Positions 26,909-40,365 of a stretch of DNA of 49,169 nucleotides are shown here, piece by piece. Source of the DNA: Bryobacterales bacterium. GTDB taxonomy: Bacteria > Acidobacteriota > Terriglobia > Bryobacterales > UBA6623. The notes under the pieces were generated by a model, which ran no database searches, was not told where the DNA came from, and was given only the letters and a program-made list of their open reading frames with translations. Positions within the stretch are counted from its first letter, which is position 1, and each line of letters starts with the position of its first letter. The position numbers were made by a program, and so were the translations under genes. The stretch spans positions 1 through 49,169 of the forward strand of contig JAJDTX010000020.1 in the NCBI GenBank assembly GCA_022826925.1, written 5' to 3'.

Positions 26909-26918
26909 CAGCAAGCCC

Positions 26919-28373
26919 ATGCCACAGTCGCGATCCACCCGCACGGATTCATGTCGTCCTGAGCGGCGAACCCCCCTTGCAACGTTCGGAGCCATCCTGC
27001 TGGCCGCGGCGATCGCGGGCTGCGATGCGGGCGCGCCGACCGATACGCGGCCTCTGAACATAGTGCTCATCCTCGCCGACGACCTCGGGTACGGGGACCT
27101 GTCGATTCAAGGCCACCCTCTGATTCAAACGCCGAACATCGACCGCATTGCCCGGGAGGGCCAGCGCTGGACCTCGTTTTACGCGTCCGCGCCGATGTGC
27201 AATCCCAGCCGCGTCGCGCTGGTGACCGGGCGAATGCCGATCCGGATCCACCGCAACGGCAAGAATCTGTGGGCTGATCTGCCCGACGACGAGGTCACCA
27301 TGGCAGAAATGCTCAAGCAGCGGGGCTATGCGACGTCGTACATCGGAAAGTGGGGCCTGACCGGACGCTTCAACTACCAAGGCTCACATCCCAACGACCA
27401 GGGCTTCGACGCCTTCTTCGGGCTCGTCGGCAGCAACGACGCGCCGCTGCGGGAAGGCTTCGAGCGGACCTACGAGAACATCAAGAACGCCACGAGCGCG
27501 GACTTCCCCATCTCGCTGTACCGCCAGAAGGAGGCTGTCGAGACGCCGGCCTACCAGCCCACGCTGACGAAGCGATACACCGAGGAAGCAGTGCGCTGGA
27601 TCGGCGAGCAGGCCGACCAGCCCTTCATGCTCTTCATCGGCCACAGCATGCCGCACGTGCCCATCTTCCGCTCGCCCGGCTTCGAGGGGCACAGCAACGC
27701 CGGGCTCTATGGCGACGTGATCGAAGAACTCGACTGGTCAGTCGGCGAGGTGGTCAGCGCGCTGGAGCGGGCCGGAGTGGCCGACGACACCCTGATCTGG
27801 TTCAGCAGCGACAACGGTCCATGGCGGACGTACTTCGACCTCGGCGGCTCGCCCGGCGGGCTGCGGGACGGAAAACTCACCGGCTGGGACGGCGGGCTGC
27901 GCGTGCCAGGCATCTTCTACTGGCCGGGGACGATCCGGCCTGCCGTGGTCGACGGGATCGGCGTCAACGTGGACCTGATGGCCACGGTCGCCGCGCTGAC
28001 GGGCACAAGCCTTCCAGACGGGAGGGAATTCGATTCGATTGATCTTTCGGGCACGCTGCTGCGGGGCGAGGCGAGCCCGCGAAACGAGTGGTTCTACTAT
28101 GGCCAGCCCGGCAATCTGTGGGCGGCCCGCGTGGACGACTTCAAGCTAGTCCTGGAGTCTTGGGACTCCCTGGGCACGGAGAAACAGATCGGCTGGAGAG
28201 GTTACGCCAACCACCTGAAGCACCGCGCGCCGCAGCTGTTCGATCTCAGCACCGATATCGGCGAGAGATGGAACGTCGCCGACCGCTATCCGGAGGTGGT
28301 GGCGGAAATCGAAGCGGCCATCCAGCGGCAGCGAGAATCGATGGCTCCCGAGGAAGATACCCATAAGCAATAG
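26919..28373 (+). CDS. Sulfatase, predicted lipoprotein
   Basis: A 484-residue S1-type sulfatase. The N-terminus has a lipobox (AIAGC, Cys35), so it is probably anchored to a membrane outside the cytoplasm. The metal pair is intact (LADDLGYGD) and the formylglycine motif is CNPSR with Cys94. IGKWGLTGRF carries the conserved active-site lysine, and FSSDNGPW the second metal motif. It is the first gene of a packed run with PSD1, DUF1501 and a second sulfatase; only 15 bases separate it from the next gene. Substrate unknown. Confidence 0.93.
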   Translation: MPQSRSTRTDSCRPERRTPLATFGAILLAAAIAGCDAGAPTDTRPLNIVLILADDLGYGDLSIQGHPLIQTPNIDRIAREGQRWTSFYASAPMCNPSRVALVTGRMPIRIHRNGKNLWADLPDDEVTMAEMLKQRGYATSYIGKWGLTGRFNYQGSHPNDQGFDAFFGLVGSNDAPLREGFERTYENIKNATSADFPISLYRQKEAVETPAYQPTLTKRYTEEAVRWIGEQADQPFMLFIGHSMPHVPIFRSPGFEGHSNAGLYGDVIEELDWSVGEVVSALERAGVADDTLIWFSSDNGPWRTYFDLGGSPGGLRDGKLTGWDGGLRVPGIFYWPGTIRPAVVDGIGVNVDLMATVAALTGTSLPDGREFDSIDLSGTLLRGEASPRNEWFYYGQPGNLWAARVDDFKLVLESWDSLGTEKQIGWRGYANHLKHRAPQLFDLSTDIGERWNVADRYPEVVAEIEAAIQRQRESMAPEEDTHKQ

Positions 28374-28388
28374 CAGGATGTCCATATA

Positions 28389-30575
28389 ATGGGTCTCGTG
28401 GGCCGGGCGTTGACCGGATCGCTGGCCGCTGTGGTGATGTGTCTCGGCGCATCGCTAGGGGTTGCCCCCTTGGCTGCAGCCGGCGGCTCGGAGTCGTCCA
28501 GCGGGTATTGGTCGTTTCGCCCGCCGACGCGGTCCGAGTGGCCCGTGGCCGAGACTGCTTGGGCCAGCAATCCGATCGACGCCTTTATCCGGCAAGCTCT
28601 GCGAGAGCAGGGTCTGGAGCCATCGCCTGAAGCGAGCAAGGAACGCTTGCTGCGCCGGGCCTGCCTCGACTTGACAGGCCTGCCGCCAACGCCCGAACAA
28701 GCGGCGTCGTTCCTGTCCGATCCGTCGCCACACGCCTACGAACGTCTGGTCGATTCGCTCTTGGCGTCGCCGCACTACGGCGAGCGCTGGGCCCAAAAGT
28801 GGCTGGACGTAGTCCGCTTCGCCGACACGGACGGCTTCGAGCGCGACGGCTACAGGGAGCACGGCTGGCGTTACCGCGACTATGTGGTCCGCGCGTTCAA
28901 CTCAGACAAGCCCTACGACCGCTTCGTGCAGGAGCAGGTGGCCGGAGACGAACTCTTCCCGGCTAGCTCCGAGTCTTTAGTAGCGACCGGATTTCACGGC
29001 GCGGGGCCGCGCCATGTCACTTCCGGCAACCAGGACAAGGAAGAGGCTCGCCAAGAGGTGCTGACAGAAATGGCGCTCGGCGTGGGACAGGGCCTGCTGG
29101 GGCTGACGGTGCAGTGCGCGCGCTGCCATGACCACAAGTTCGACCCGATCAGCCAAGAGGACTACTACCGCCTGGAGTCCTTCTTCGGGGCGACCGAACT
29201 GAAGGACCTGCCCATCGCGAGAGAGGAGCAGATCGCCGCCCAAGAAAAGGCCATTGCCGAGCACGAAGCCCGTGTTGAACCGCTCAAGGCCCAGCTCAAG
29301 GAGATCGAAGAGCCTTTCAACACCCAGGTCCGGGAACGCAAGCGGTCAGCTCTCGAGCCCGCCTTTGCCGCGGCGCTCGAAATTGCCGAAGACGACCGCA
29401 CCGAAGAGCAGGCGCGTCTGGCCAAGGAAGCCAAGTCGCAGATCAGCCCGGTCTGGTACGAGATCGTTCCGCTCATGCCCCCAGACACCCGGCAGCGCCG
29501 GGCTGCCCTGAGGCAGCAGTTGCACGCTCTGGAACTGCATCGGCCCGCTCCTCCCGCAGCGGCCTTCGCGGTGGCCAACCTTGAAGAAGTGCCGCCCAGC
29601 CATGTGTTGGAAGGCGGCGACTACCGCCGCAGGGGCAAGGCCGTCACGCCCGGCTTCCCCCAAGCGGTCGGAGCGCTCGGCCTGGAAGCGCCGTCCGCCG
29701 GATCCGGACGCAGGTCCGCCCTGGCACAGTGGCTGACCTCGGAGCAGAATCCCCTGGTGGCGCGCGTGATGGTCAACCGCATCTGGGAATTCCGCATGGG
29801 CCGGGGCCTGATGCAGGATCCGAACAATTTCGGGCTGCTGGGCGGCATGCCGACACACCCGCAGCTACTCGATGCATTGGCCCTGCGCTTTGCGGGCGAG
29901 GGCTGGAGCGTCAAGGCCATGGACCGCTTGATCGTCCTCTCCAGTGCCTATCGGCAGTCCTCCGAGATCGACCCGAAGCAGGCCGCGATCGATCCTGACA
30001 ACCTCCGGTACTGGCGAGCGCATCGCCGGCGCTTGTCCGGCGAAGCGATACGAGACAGCGCGCTGGCGGCCTCGGGCCGCCTCAACCGCTCGCTGACGGG
30101 CCGGCCGGTGCGCATCCCGATCGAGAGGGAGGTCTACGACCTGATCTTCACCGAAGCGGAGCCGGACAACCTCTGGCCCGTCACCCCCGACCGGTACGAG
30201 CACGACAGGCGCAGCCTGTACCTGCTGAACAAGCGCACGGTGCGCCTGCCATTCCTCGCCAACTTTGACCAGCCCGACACGATGACATCGTGCTCCGTGC
30301 GACAAACATCGACTCACGCCCTGCAGTCGCTGAGCCTGCTCAACAGTGACTTCATGCAGGATCAATCCCACTCGCTAGCCGGCCGCATCCTGCAGCACTG
30401 CCGCGAGTCCGACACGGATTGCCAAGTCCAGCGCGCATTCGAGTTCACGCTGGCGCGCCACCCTACCGCGGCCGAGCGCGCTCTGGCCGACAGCTTTCTG
30501 CGCTCCGGATCCCACGCGCTGAACGACTTCGCGCTCGCCTTGCTGAACCGCAATGAATTCGTCTACCGACCCTAG
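28389..30575 (+). CDS. PSD1-type protein (DUF1549 plus DUF1553)
   Basis: A 728-residue exported protein with a Sec signal (about residues 1-32). DUF1549 lies near 60-270 ([38 protein letters not shown]) and DUF1553 near 440-700 ([25 protein letters not shown] in part, [20 protein letters not shown]). Between them CARCH (about 243-247) is a CxxCH motif that could bind haem c, followed by [13 protein letters not shown]. The N-terminal cytochrome domain of longer relatives is absent. A charged helical stretch lies near 275-330. Function is not established; these proteins almost always stand beside DUF1501, as here, with a 23-base overlap. Confidence 0.9.
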   Translation: MGLVGRALTGSLAAVVMCLGASLGVAPLAAAGGSESSSGYWSFRPPTRSEWPVAETAWASNPIDAFIRQALREQGLEPSPEASKERLLRRACLDLTGLPPTPEQAASFLSDPSPHAYERLVDSLLASPHYGERWAQKWLDVVRFADTDGFERDGYREHGWRYRDYVVRAFNSDKPYDRFVQEQVAGDELFPASSESLVATGFHGAGPRHVTSGNQDKEEARQEVLTEMALGVGQGLLGLTVQCARCHDHKFDPISQEDYYRLESFFGATELKDLPIAREEQIAAQEKAIAEHEARVEPLKAQLKEIEEPFNTQVRERKRSALEPAFAAALEIAEDDRTEEQARLAKEAKSQISPVWYEIVPLMPPDTRQRRAALRQQLHALELHRPAPPAAAFAVANLEEVPPSHVLEGGDYRRRGKAVTPGFPQAVGALGLEAPSAGSGRRSALAQWLTSEQNPLVARVMVNRIWEFRMGRGLMQDPNNFGLLGGMPTHPQLLDALALRFAGEGWSVKAMDRLIVLSSAYRQSSEIDPKQAAIDPDNLRYWRAHRRRLSGEAIRDSALAASGRLNRSLTGRPVRIPIEREVYDLIFTEAEPDNLWPVTPDRYEHDRRSLYLLNKRTVRLPFLANFDQPDTMTSCSVRQTSTHALQSLSLLNSDFMQDQSHSLAGRILQHCRESDTDCQVQRAFEFTLARHPTAAERALADSFLRSGSHALNDFALALLNRNEFVYRP

Positions 30576-31995
30576 CGACGGGGCCCCGCTGGGCGCAACT
30601 TCGCGACGCGACCTGCTGTTTCGCGCGGCCAACGGATTCGGCGCGCTCGCACTGCAGCACTTGCTGGCCCGGACCGCGCTGGCCGATTCCACGGCGAATC
30701 CGCTCCGCGCCAAGCGGCCGCACTTCAGTGCAACGGCCGACGCGGTCATCTTCATCTTCAACGTCGGCGCGCCCAGTTCGATGGACACGTTCGATCCCAA
30801 GCCGATGCTCAACCGGCACGAAGGCGAGCCGCTGCCGGAGAGCTTCGGCTCGGTCGGGGGCCAGTTCACGGACGGCACCAACCCGATCTTGGGCACGCCG
30901 TGGCAATTCCGACGCTACGGCCAGAGCGGACTGCCGGTCTCGGAGCTTTTCCCCAACGTCGCCCGGCATGTCGATGACATCTGTTTCGTCAGATCGTTCG
31001 TCACGCACAGCGTCGTGCACGCTCCGGCGATGTACGAAGTTCACAACGGGCGCCTGTTCGCCACCCACCCCAGCATCGGCTCGTGGGTGACGTACGGCCT
31101 GGGGTCGGAGTCGGAGAACCTGCCCGCATACGTGGTCATGCCCCAGCCCGAAGGCACGCCAGAGGGCGGCACGTCGTGCTGGAGCCAGGGATTCCTGCCG
31201 TCGGTCTATCAGGGCACCCTGCTCCGGCCCGGCCCCAACCCAATCCTGCACCTGAAGCGTCCCGCCGGGATGACGGAGGCCCGCCAGCGCGGCATGCTAG
31301 ACCTGCTGCAGGCGATGAACGAAATCGACAGCAGTCCGCTGGACAGCGAGATGCAGGCTCGAATCGCCGCCTACGAACTGGCTTTCCGCATGCAGTCCCA
31401 CGCACCGGAAGCCGTCGACCTGACCAAGGAGACTGACGCGACCAAGCGCTCGTACGGACTGGAGCAGGACCACACCAGGGAGTTCGGCACCCGATTGCTG
31501 CTAGCCCGGCGGCTTGTGGAGCGCGGCGTCCGCTTTATCCAGATCTACTCCGGCGGCGGCCCGCTGAGCATGCAGTGGGACGCGCACAAGCACCTGAAGC
31601 AGAACCACGAAAAGATGGCCGGACACAGCGACGTGCCGATCGCGGCACTGCTTCAGGATCTCAAGCAGAGAGGCCTGTTGGAGCGCACGCTCGTGATCTG
31701 GGGCGCGGAGTTCGGGCGCCTGCCCACCTCGGAAGCTGGCAACGGCCGCGACCACAACCCGCACGGCTATACCATGTGGTTCGCCGGAGGCGGAGTGCGG
31801 GGCGGCCAGGCTATCGGCGCCACCGACGAGTTCGGGCTGCGCGCCACGGACCGGCCCTTCATAATGCGTGATTTTCATGCCAGCATCTTGCACGCGCTCG
31901 GCTTGGACCAGAACCAACTCTGGTACCTGCACAACGGCCGCCACGAAAAGCTGACCGACTTCGGCGGGACGGTCATCAAGGATCTGTTCGCGTGA
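30553..31995 (+). CDS. DUF1501 family protein, Tat-like signal
   Basis: A 480-residue protein of DUF1501, which has an alkaline phosphatase/sulfatase-like fold. It opens with a Tat-like signal ([18 protein letters not shown]), then [38 protein letters not shown] and the family's [21 protein letters not shown] near the end. It lacks the formylglycine cysteine motif of true sulfatases. Its start lies 23 bases inside the PSD1 gene and its stop overlaps the next gene as GTGA. The fixed pairing with PSD1 suggests the two form one functional unit; the reaction is unknown. Confidence 0.92.
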   Translation: MNSSTDPSDGAPLGATSRRDLLFRAANGFGALALQHLLARTALADSTANPLRAKRPHFSATADAVIFIFNVGAPSSMDTFDPKPMLNRHEGEPLPESFGSVGGQFTDGTNPILGTPWQFRRYGQSGLPVSELFPNVARHVDDICFVRSFVTHSVVHAPAMYEVHNGRLFATHPSIGSWVTYGLGSESENLPAYVVMPQPEGTPEGGTSCWSQGFLPSVYQGTLLRPGPNPILHLKRPAGMTEARQRGMLDLLQAMNEIDSSPLDSEMQARIAAYELAFRMQSHAPEAVDLTKETDATKRSYGLEQDHTREFGTRLLLARRLVERGVRFIQIYSGGGPLSMQWDAHKHLKQNHEKMAGHSDVPIAALLQDLKQRGLLERTLVIWGAEFGRLPTSEAGNGRDHNPHGYTMWFAGGGVRGGQAIGATDEFGLRATDRPFIMRDFHASILHALGLDQNQLWYLHNGRHEKLTDFGGTVIKDLFA

Positions 31996-33443
31996 TCGCA
32001 CTGCTGGGTGCCGCGGTCCTCGTGGCAGCCCTGATGCCGGTTCCCGCGCAAGCGCGGCCGCCGAACATCGTCCTGCTGCTGGCCGACAACCTCGGCTACG
32101 GTGACACGGAGCCCTTCGGGTCGCGGCACCACCGGACGCCCAGCCTGAACCGGATGGCCCGCGAGGGCCGCAAGCTGACCCATTTCTATGCCAGCGCGGG
32201 CGTATGCACTCCGTCGCGGGCGAGCCTGATGACGGGCTGCTACGCGCAGCGCATCGGCCTGCACACCAACCCTCGCGACGGCTTGGTCTTGCGCCCGATC
32301 TCTCCCTACGGGTTGCACGCGGATGAGCTCACCGTCGCCGAACTGCTGCGCTCCGCGGGCTACGCCACCGCCATCATCGGCAAGTGGCACTTGGGCGACC
32401 AACCGGAATTCCTTCCCACCAGGCACGGCTTCGACTCGTACTTGGGCATTCCCTACAGCGACGACATGACGCGCCAGTTGGGCAACCGGAATCGCCAGCG
32501 CTTTGACGGGGATGAGTGGCCGGCCCTGCCGTTGCTGCGGGACGAGTCCGTGATCGAGGCGCCGGTGGACCGCAATCTGCTCACCAAGCGCTACACCGAA
32601 GAAGCGTTGCGCTACATCGACGAGCACGCTGATGGCCCGTTCTTCCTGTATCTGGCGCACGCCATGCCAGGCAGCACCGCGGCACCGTTCGCCAGCGAGG
32701 CGTTCCGCGGCAGGAGCTCCAACGGCCCGTGGGGCGATTCGGTCGAGGAACTCGACTGGTCGACCGGCCAGATCCTTGACAGACTCGTCGAGAGGGGACT
32801 TGGTGCCAACACACTTGTTCTATGGACTTCGGATAACGGCGCTCCACTAGCGCCGGATCCGAGCAGTCCCGTCCGCGGCAGCAACCTGCCGCTCCACGGG
32901 CGCGGCTACACCACTGCGGAGGGCGGATTCCGCGTTCCAGCCATCGCCTGGTGGCCGGGCACGATCCCGGCCGGCACCCAGTCCGCCGAACTGATGAGCA
33001 TGCTCGACCTGCTCCCTACGCTCGCCGCACTGGCGGGCACTGAAGTGCCCGAAGATCGCGACATCGACGGGGTGGACGTCGGCGACGCGCTGCTCGGAAG
33101 AGGCACCGCCCGTTCGCCGCGAGACGAGCTGTACTACTTCCGCGAAGACGAGCTCCAGGCCGTGCGCTCCGGCAAATGGAAACTGTTTGTCCCCCTGCCG
33201 GAACCGACGACCAGGCACCCGCACTTTGGGACCGCGGGATCGAGCAGCCCGCTGCTATTCGATCTGGAGACAGACATTCGAAGCCAGCACAATCTTGCGT
33301 CACGGCACCCGCAGGTGGTCGAACGCCTGATGCGCCTCGCCGCCAGAGTCAGGGCAGAACTGGGAGACCGCGGCGTTCCTAGCTCGGGGCAACGGCCGCG
33401 CGGACAAGTCGCGGATCCGCAGCCCGCGCTACTGGGTCACTGA
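31992..33443 (+). CDS. Sulfatase, last gene of the PSD1 operon
   Basis: A 483-residue Sec-exported sulfatase (signal [19 protein letters not shown]). The formylglycine motif is CTPSR with Cys72. The first metal motif reads ADNLGYGD, with Asn at the second acidic position. IGKWHLGD and WTSDNGAP complete the active site. The GTG start overlaps the DUF1501 stop as GTGA, so it is coupled to that gene. The Asn substitution occurs in some sulfatase subfamilies and need not inactivate it. Confidence 0.93.
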   Translation: MIALLGAAVLVAALMPVPAQARPPNIVLLLADNLGYGDTEPFGSRHHRTPSLNRMAREGRKLTHFYASAGVCTPSRASLMTGCYAQRIGLHTNPRDGLVLRPISPYGLHADELTVAELLRSAGYATAIIGKWHLGDQPEFLPTRHGFDSYLGIPYSDDMTRQLGNRNRQRFDGDEWPALPLLRDESVIEAPVDRNLLTKRYTEEALRYIDEHADGPFFLYLAHAMPGSTAAPFASEAFRGRSSNGPWGDSVEELDWSTGQILDRLVERGLGANTLVLWTSDNGAPLAPDPSSPVRGSNLPLHGRGYTTAEGGFRVPAIAWWPGTIPAGTQSAELMSMLDLLPTLAALAGTEVPEDRDIDGVDVGDALLGRGTARSPRDELYYFREDELQAVRSGKWKLFVPLPEPTTRHPHFGTAGSSSPLLFDLETDIRSQHNLASRHPQVVERLMRLAARVRAELGDRGVPSSGQRPRGQVADPQPALLGH

Positions 33444-33758
33444 GCCGCCGGCGCCCACAGCCGAGGACGAGGGGACCCAAGATATCGAGCGCACTATGTC
33501 GACGAGTTCGCGAATCGCCACCGGACAGTCGGGCTCGACATGGTCCGCTGAATGTCTCTCGGTGCCTGCCCGATGTACGGCATGAGATTCCATCCCCCGA
33601 GCTGCCGTGACGCATGAATGCGCACCGCCACCGTGCCCTGAGCCGGATGATGGTCGCCCATCTCCGATTTCGGCCGACACGGCAGCGTGCGAGCGAGACT
33701 CAATCAAGGCGAGAATAGAGACCTGCCTGGCACTGAGAGAGCCTGGAGGGATTCACGA
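33444..33758. other. Noncoding gap between two sulfatase genes
   Basis: No convincing gene in 315 bases. Minus-strand reading frames of 60-90 codons exist but resemble nothing I know. GGAGGG at 33745-33750 is the Shine-Dalgarno of the next gene, and AGAATA near 33711 might belong to its promoter. The stretch could hold decayed coding sequence. Confidence 0.4.
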
Positions 33759-35162
33759 ATGCCACGCGTCGCCACGTTCCTTTTCCTTGGACTGTCCAGC
33801 TTGATTATTCCCGCGTCGATGCGGGCCACGCCCCCTAATATCCTGCTCGTCCTTACCGATGACCTCGGCTGGCGGGATCTGAGCTGTTACGGCAGTAGTT
33901 TCTACGAAACACCGAGCATCGACCGCCTGGCATCCCAAGGTCTACGTTTCACCGACGCCTACGCCGCAGCGACCGTCTGCTCGCCCACCCGCGCGGCTAT
34001 TCTCACAGGCAAGGCGCCGGCACGGCTGCATCTGACCGATTTCGTTCGCGGTCTAGACTGCCCCTATGCCGCCCTGACACCGCCGGATTGGCCGCGGTAT
34101 CTGTCGCACGAAGAATACACGCTCGCGGAGCTGCTGAAACAGGTCGGTTACGAGACATTCCATTTCGGCAAGTGGCACTTGGGCCGCGAAGAGCACTTTC
34201 CGGTCACACAGGGATTCGATCACAGCATCGCAGAATCGACCTGGGGGCCAGGCGGGTATTTCTATCCTTGGCCGAACGTCAAGAACATGTCCGGGAAAGA
34301 GGGCGACTACTTCACCGACCGATTGACCGATGAGGTGATACGGAGGCTCGAGCGGCCCCATGATCGCCCGTTCTTCATGTACGTAGCGTATTCAACACCT
34401 CACCGTCCGACCCAGGCCAAGGAAGAACTCACGCGGAAATACGCAGCGAAGCTTACCTCGGAACATGTCCAGCGCAATCCGGTAAATGCCGCGATGATTC
34501 ACAGCCTAGACGAGAATGTCGGTCGGATCATGCAGTCTCTCGACGACCTGAAACTGGCGGACAAGACGCTGTTCATATTTACTTCGGACAACGGCGGCAA
34601 CCACTACGCAGACAGGCCGCAGAAGACCAACAACGCCCCATTGCGGGGCGGAAAGGGTTCCGCGTATGAAGGCGCCTATCGCGTGCCTCTGATTATCCGG
34701 TGGCCCGGAAACGTTCCAGGAGGAATCGAGACGAGCGAGCCAGTTAGCAGCGTCGATTTCTTCCCCACGCTACAGGCGGTAACCGGGCAGGAACCGACGG
34801 AGGAGCAGGATCTTGACGGCGTCAATCTCCTCCCCCTGCTGCTGAAGCAACAACCGCTCGGACGGGAGGCCCTCTATTGGCATTACCCGCACTATCATCG
34901 CGGAGGAGCGTCGCCCCACGGAGTCATACGCAAGGGGCGATTCCGTCTGATCGAACACTTCGACGGAACGCAGGCGGAGCTCTATGACATCGAGAACGAT
35001 ATCGGGGAGACCGTGAACCTGATCTACTCGATGCCAGAAGAGTCAGAGCAACTGTTGAACGAGCTTCGCCAATGGCGACATGAAGTCAGCGCGCAGATGC
35101 CTACGCTCAATCCCAATTACGATCCCGACCGGCTGAATGAGTGGAGATTCTTCACGGAGTGA
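33759..35162 (+). CDS. Sulfatase with different base composition
   Basis: A 467-residue Sec-exported sulfatase (signal RVATFLFLGLSSLIIPASMRA in part). Metal motif LTDDLGWRD, formylglycine motif CSPTR with Cys74, then FGKWHLG and FTSDNGGNH. The start ATG 33759 has GGAGGG 8 bases upstream and gives the full signal; an upstream in-frame start would bury it. Its codons appear less GC-rich than those of the neighbouring sulfatases and it is separated from them by 315 noncoding bases, so it may have arrived separately. It converges with atpD. Confidence 0.93.
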   Translation: MPRVATFLFLGLSSLIIPASMRATPPNILLVLTDDLGWRDLSCYGSSFYETPSIDRLASQGLRFTDAYAAATVCSPTRAAILTGKAPARLHLTDFVRGLDCPYAALTPPDWPRYLSHEEYTLAELLKQVGYETFHFGKWHLGREEHFPVTQGFDHSIAESTWGPGGYFYPWPNVKNMSGKEGDYFTDRLTDEVIRRLERPHDRPFFMYVAYSTPHRPTQAKEELTRKYAAKLTSEHVQRNPVNAAMIHSLDENVGRIMQSLDDLKLADKTLFIFTSDNGGNHYADRPQKTNNAPLRGGKGSAYEGAYRVPLIIRWPGNVPGGIETSEPVSSVDFFPTLQAVTGQEPTEEQDLDGVNLLPLLLKQQPLGREALYWHYPHYHRGGASPHGVIRKGRFRLIEHFDGTQAELYDIENDIGETVNLIYSMPEESEQLLNELRQWRHEVSAQMPTLNPNYDPDRLNEWRFFTE

Positions 35163-35168
35163 CAGAGC

Positions 35169-35185
35169 GATGGGCTGAACCCATC
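35169..35185. terminator. Hairpin after sulfatase gene
   Basis: GATGGG-ctgaa-CCCATC is a perfect 6-bp stem with a 5-base loop, 7 bases after the sulfatase stop. It lies in the 175-base gap before the convergent atpD. No T-run follows, so it is only a possible terminator. Confidence 0.35.
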
Positions 35186-35337
35186 ATTCAGCATTGGGCA
35201 ACTGGCATTCTGGCGAACCGTCGGCGCCCGGCGCTTCGAACGGTTGGTCTACGGATTGAAGGCGAAAAACCAAGCCCGAAAGCCTCGCCCAGCCATCCGC
35301 CGCTAGCCGAAGTTGCTTGCAAGCACTGCCAGCGAAC

Positions 35338-37669
<2,332 letters not shown>

Positions 37670-37671
37670 CT

Positions 37672-39210
37672 CTAGCTTGCCTTCGCCACCGGATGCAGCG
37701 CCGCGAACTGCTCCTTGTAAGCGCCGATGGCGTCTTGGAGCGCGTTGGCGACATCGTCGTCGAGCACGCGCCGAGCCCGGATCAGAGCCAGCGCGCCGTC
37801 GTCGCCCTGGCGGTCCAGGTAGTCGTACAACCCGGCCTCGAAGTCGGCGATCTGGGACAGTTCCAAGTCATCGAGATGGCCCTTCGTTCCGGCGAAGATG
37901 ATCGCGATCTGCTTCTCGACCGGAAGCGGATCGTACTGTTTCTGCTTCAGCACCTCGACCAGGCGGTCGCCGCGGTGCAACTGCTGCTGCGAGGCCTTGT
38001 CGAGGTCCGAGCCGAACTGCGCGAACGCCGACAGGGCGCGGTATTGAGCCAGATCCAGCCGCAGCGTGCCCGCCACCGACTTCATGGCCTTGATCTGGGC
38101 GTTGCCGCCGACACGGCTGACCGAGATGCCCACGTCCACGGCCGGGCGGACGTTTGCGTTGAAGAGGTCGGCCTGTAGGTAGATCTGGCCGTCGGTGATC
38201 GAGATCACGTTTGTCGGGATGTAGGCCGACACGTCGCCGGCCTGCGTCTCGATGAACGGCAGTGCCGTCAGCGACCCGCCCCCATGCTGCTCGCTCAACT
38301 TGGCCGCGCGCTCCAGCAGGCGCGAATGCAGGTAGAACACGTCGCCCGGATAGGCCTCGCGCCCGGGCGGTCGCCGCAGCAGCAGCGAGATCTCGCGATA
38401 GGCGGCGGCATGCTTGGAAAGATCGTCGTAGACGCACAGCGCGTGACGCTTCGAGTCCCGGAAGTACTCCCCGATGGCCGCGCCGGTGAAAGGCGCCAGG
38501 TACTGCATCGGCGCCGGGTCCGACGCAGAAGCCACGACGACGATGCTGTAGTCCATCGCCCCTCGCTGCTCCAGGGTCTTGAGCACCTGCGCAACGGTCG
38601 AGCGCTTCTGGCCGATGGCGACATAGATGCAGATCACATCGCCGCCCTTCTGGTTCAGGATGGTGTCGATGGCAATGGCGGTCTTGCCTGTCTGGCGGTC
38701 CCCGATGATCAGCTCGCGCTGCCCGCGGCCGATCGGGATCATGGCGTCGATGGCCTTGAGACCGGTCTGCATCGGCTCCTTGACCGGCTCGCGGTCGATC
38801 ACGCCCGGCGCCAGCCGCTCGATCGGGTTGTACTCGGTAGCCTCGATCGGACCCTTGCCGTCCAGCGGCTCGCCCAGAGCGTTGACCACGCGGCCCAGCA
38901 TCGCGTCGGACACCGGAATCGAGATGATCCGCCCCGTGCGGCGCACCTCGTCGCCTTCCTTGAGGCTGGTGTAGTCGCCAAGCAGCACCGCCCCGACCTG
39001 GTCCTCCTCGAGGTTCATCGCGATGCCGGAGATGCCGTTGCGAAAGTCGAGCAGCTCGCCCGCCATGACGCTCTCCAAGCCGTGCAGGCGAGCGATGCCG
39101 TCGCCGAGCGAGATCACCGACCCCACCTCTGCCACTTCCACGGCAGATTCGTAGTTCTGGATCCGGTCGCGGATCAACTGCGTGATTTCCGATGCGTTCA
39201 TCTTGGCCAT
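37672..39210 (-). CDS. atpA: F1 ATP synthase alpha subunit
   Basis: A 512-residue non-catalytic alpha subunit. The P-loop is GDRQTGKT (170-177). The family signatures [21 protein letters not shown] in part, and the arginine-finger region [16 protein letters not shown], are intact. Full length. Twenty-six bases separate it from atpH upstream. Confidence 0.97.
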   Translation of the reverse strand: MAKMNASEITQLIRDRIQNYESAVEVAEVGSVISLGDGIARLHGLESVMAGELLDFRNGISGIAMNLEEDQVGAVLLGDYTSLKEGDEVRRTGRIISIPVSDAMLGRVVNALGEPLDGKGPIEATEYNPIERLAPGVIDREPVKEPMQTGLKAIDAMIPIGRGQRELIIGDRQTGKTAIAIDTILNQKGGDVICIYVAIGQKRSTVAQVLKTLEQRGAMDYSIVVVASASDPAPMQYLAPFTGAAIGEYFRDSKRHALCVYDDLSKHAAAYREISLLLRRPPGREAYPGDVFYLHSRLLERAAKLSEQHGGGSLTALPFIETQAGDVSAYIPTNVISITDGQIYLQADLFNANVRPAVDVGISVSRVGGNAQIKAMKSVAGTLRLDLAQYRALSAFAQFGSDLDKASQQQLHRGDRLVEVLKQKQYDPLPVEKQIAIIFAGTKGHLDDLELSQIADFEAGLYDYLDRQGDDGALALIRARRVLDDDVANALQDAIGAYKEQFAALHPVAKAS

Positions 39211-39236
39211 TCGAATCGTTCCTCTACCAAGAGCGA

Positions 39237-39791
39237 CTAGCGGTCACCAGCCGCCAGCCTGGCCGCCAGCGACCCCAAGGCCGCCCGCAGCGATCCGTCG
39301 TACAGGGTCGAGCCCACCTGCACCAAGCCGCCGCCGAGCAGGGTGGGATCCTCTGCATAGCTCGCCCGGATGTCCTTGCCGGTCAGCTCGCGGAAGCGGC
39401 CCTCGAGGTCGGCCCTCTGGTCGGGGCCGATCGGGCCGGCGGTGCGCACTTGGACCTCGATTCGGCCACGGTGGCTGTCAAGCCACGTGCGGAATCCATC
39501 GGCAATCAGGGAGAAGTGCCGCATGCGGCGGTGGTCCGTGACGACGAATAGAAAGTTGACAATGAGCGGAGCAAGGCCGAGGCGGCCGCCGACCTGCTCG
39601 ATCAAGCGGCGCTTGTCGCTGGGTTGGATCGAGGGCGAGCGCAGCACGGCAGCCAAGTCCGCAGACCCTTCCAGCAGTTCGCCAAAGGCCTCCAGTTGTT
39701 CCAACGCCGCCTCGGGCGATAGCTCCGAGTCTTGCTGTGCGACGACCTCGGCCAAGGCTGAAACGTAACGATTGGCTACTGCTTGGTCCAT
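39237..39791 (-). CDS. atpH: ATP synthase delta subunit
   Basis: A 184-residue delta (OSCP) subunit that links F1 to the peripheral stalk. It starts [16 protein letters not shown], the family N-terminus, and ends with [20 protein letters not shown]. It is the first gene of the cluster here. Neither atpF nor the other F0 genes lie upstream, where there are 451 bases without a gene and then a decayed toxin-antitoxin locus. Confidence 0.93.
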   Translation of the reverse strand: MDQAVANRYVSALAEVVAQQDSELSPEAALEQLEAFGELLEGSADLAAVLRSPSIQPSDKRRLIEQVGGRLGLAPLIVNFLFVVTDHRRMRHFSLIADGFRTWLDSHRGRIEVQVRTAGPIGPDQRADLEGRFRELTGKDIRASYAEDPTLLGGGLVQVGSTLYDGSLRAALGSLAARLAAGDR

Positions 39792-40242
39792 GGGAGCCGC
39801 ACGTGAGAACCGCAAGCGTCGGCACGCCTGGGCGCTGCTGGGGACGGTTGGATGGGAGGGCTGGCAGCGGCAGCGCCGCCCGCTCCTCTCAAGGTTCCAA
39901 TCTACCATAGGCGGCACCCCTGCAGAAAGCCCGCACGCAGTTGCCGGGTTCCCGCCGCACGCAGCCCTGTTCCAGACGCGGGAGTGCGCAGAATAGGCAG
40001 ATTCTGGGCCGCGGGTGACGGGAGCATGAAGCTCCGCAGCCCGCCAGCGGCCACGATGCGATGCGGCGCGCCGACGGAAGCGCCCTAGATGCCCGGCAGG
40101 CCATCCGTCCGAGGTCGGCCCCGAATAGCCCGCTGTCGGGACGGCGGCGGCAGATGTGGAGCGCTCAGGGCGGCACGCAGTCCAAAGCCCGAGCTTCCAA
40201 GCGCCCGAGACGCTCGCCCAAGTGGTGGCGCGTCGCATGGAA
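39792..40242. other. Noncoding gap upstream of atpH
   Basis: No gene supported in 451 bases. Reading left, TATGGT and TAGATT near 39901-39914 could be -10 boxes for atpH. CAGAAT-aggcag-ATTCTG near 39989 is a small inverted repeat. The part next to 40242 may be decayed sequence belonging to the toxin relic. Confidence 0.35.
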
Positions 40243-40365
40243 TCAAGCGACCGAGAAGCCCTGGCAGCCCGCGGCTTGACAGAGCCGGGTGTCCGAGCAA
40301 ACAAGCTCGAGCGGCGCTAGATCCTCCCTGCACGCAACCAAGGCTGGAGAGTCCCGATACTTCAC
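40243..40365 (-). pseudogene. Internally deleted VapC (PIN domain) toxin
   Basis: A 40-codon frame starting with a GTG that overlaps the antitoxin stop (GTGA, 40362-40365) and ending at TGA 40243-40245. Its first eleven residues, MKYRDSPALVA, match the VapC opening MKYLDTSALVA. The remainder, from about residue 17 (PLELVCSDTRLCQAAGCQGFSVA in part), matches the last strand-helix-strand of PIN toxins, including the late conserved Asp. A normal toxin has about 130 residues, so some 90 are missing from the middle, including the central catalytic acids. It cannot be an active nuclease. Confidence 0.7.

Noticed and set aside
28384..28389. TATAAT at the start of the PSD1 gene
   Set aside because: The hexamer overlaps the ATG itself, so transcription from it would begin inside the gene. 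The gene is better explained as part of the sulfatase operon.
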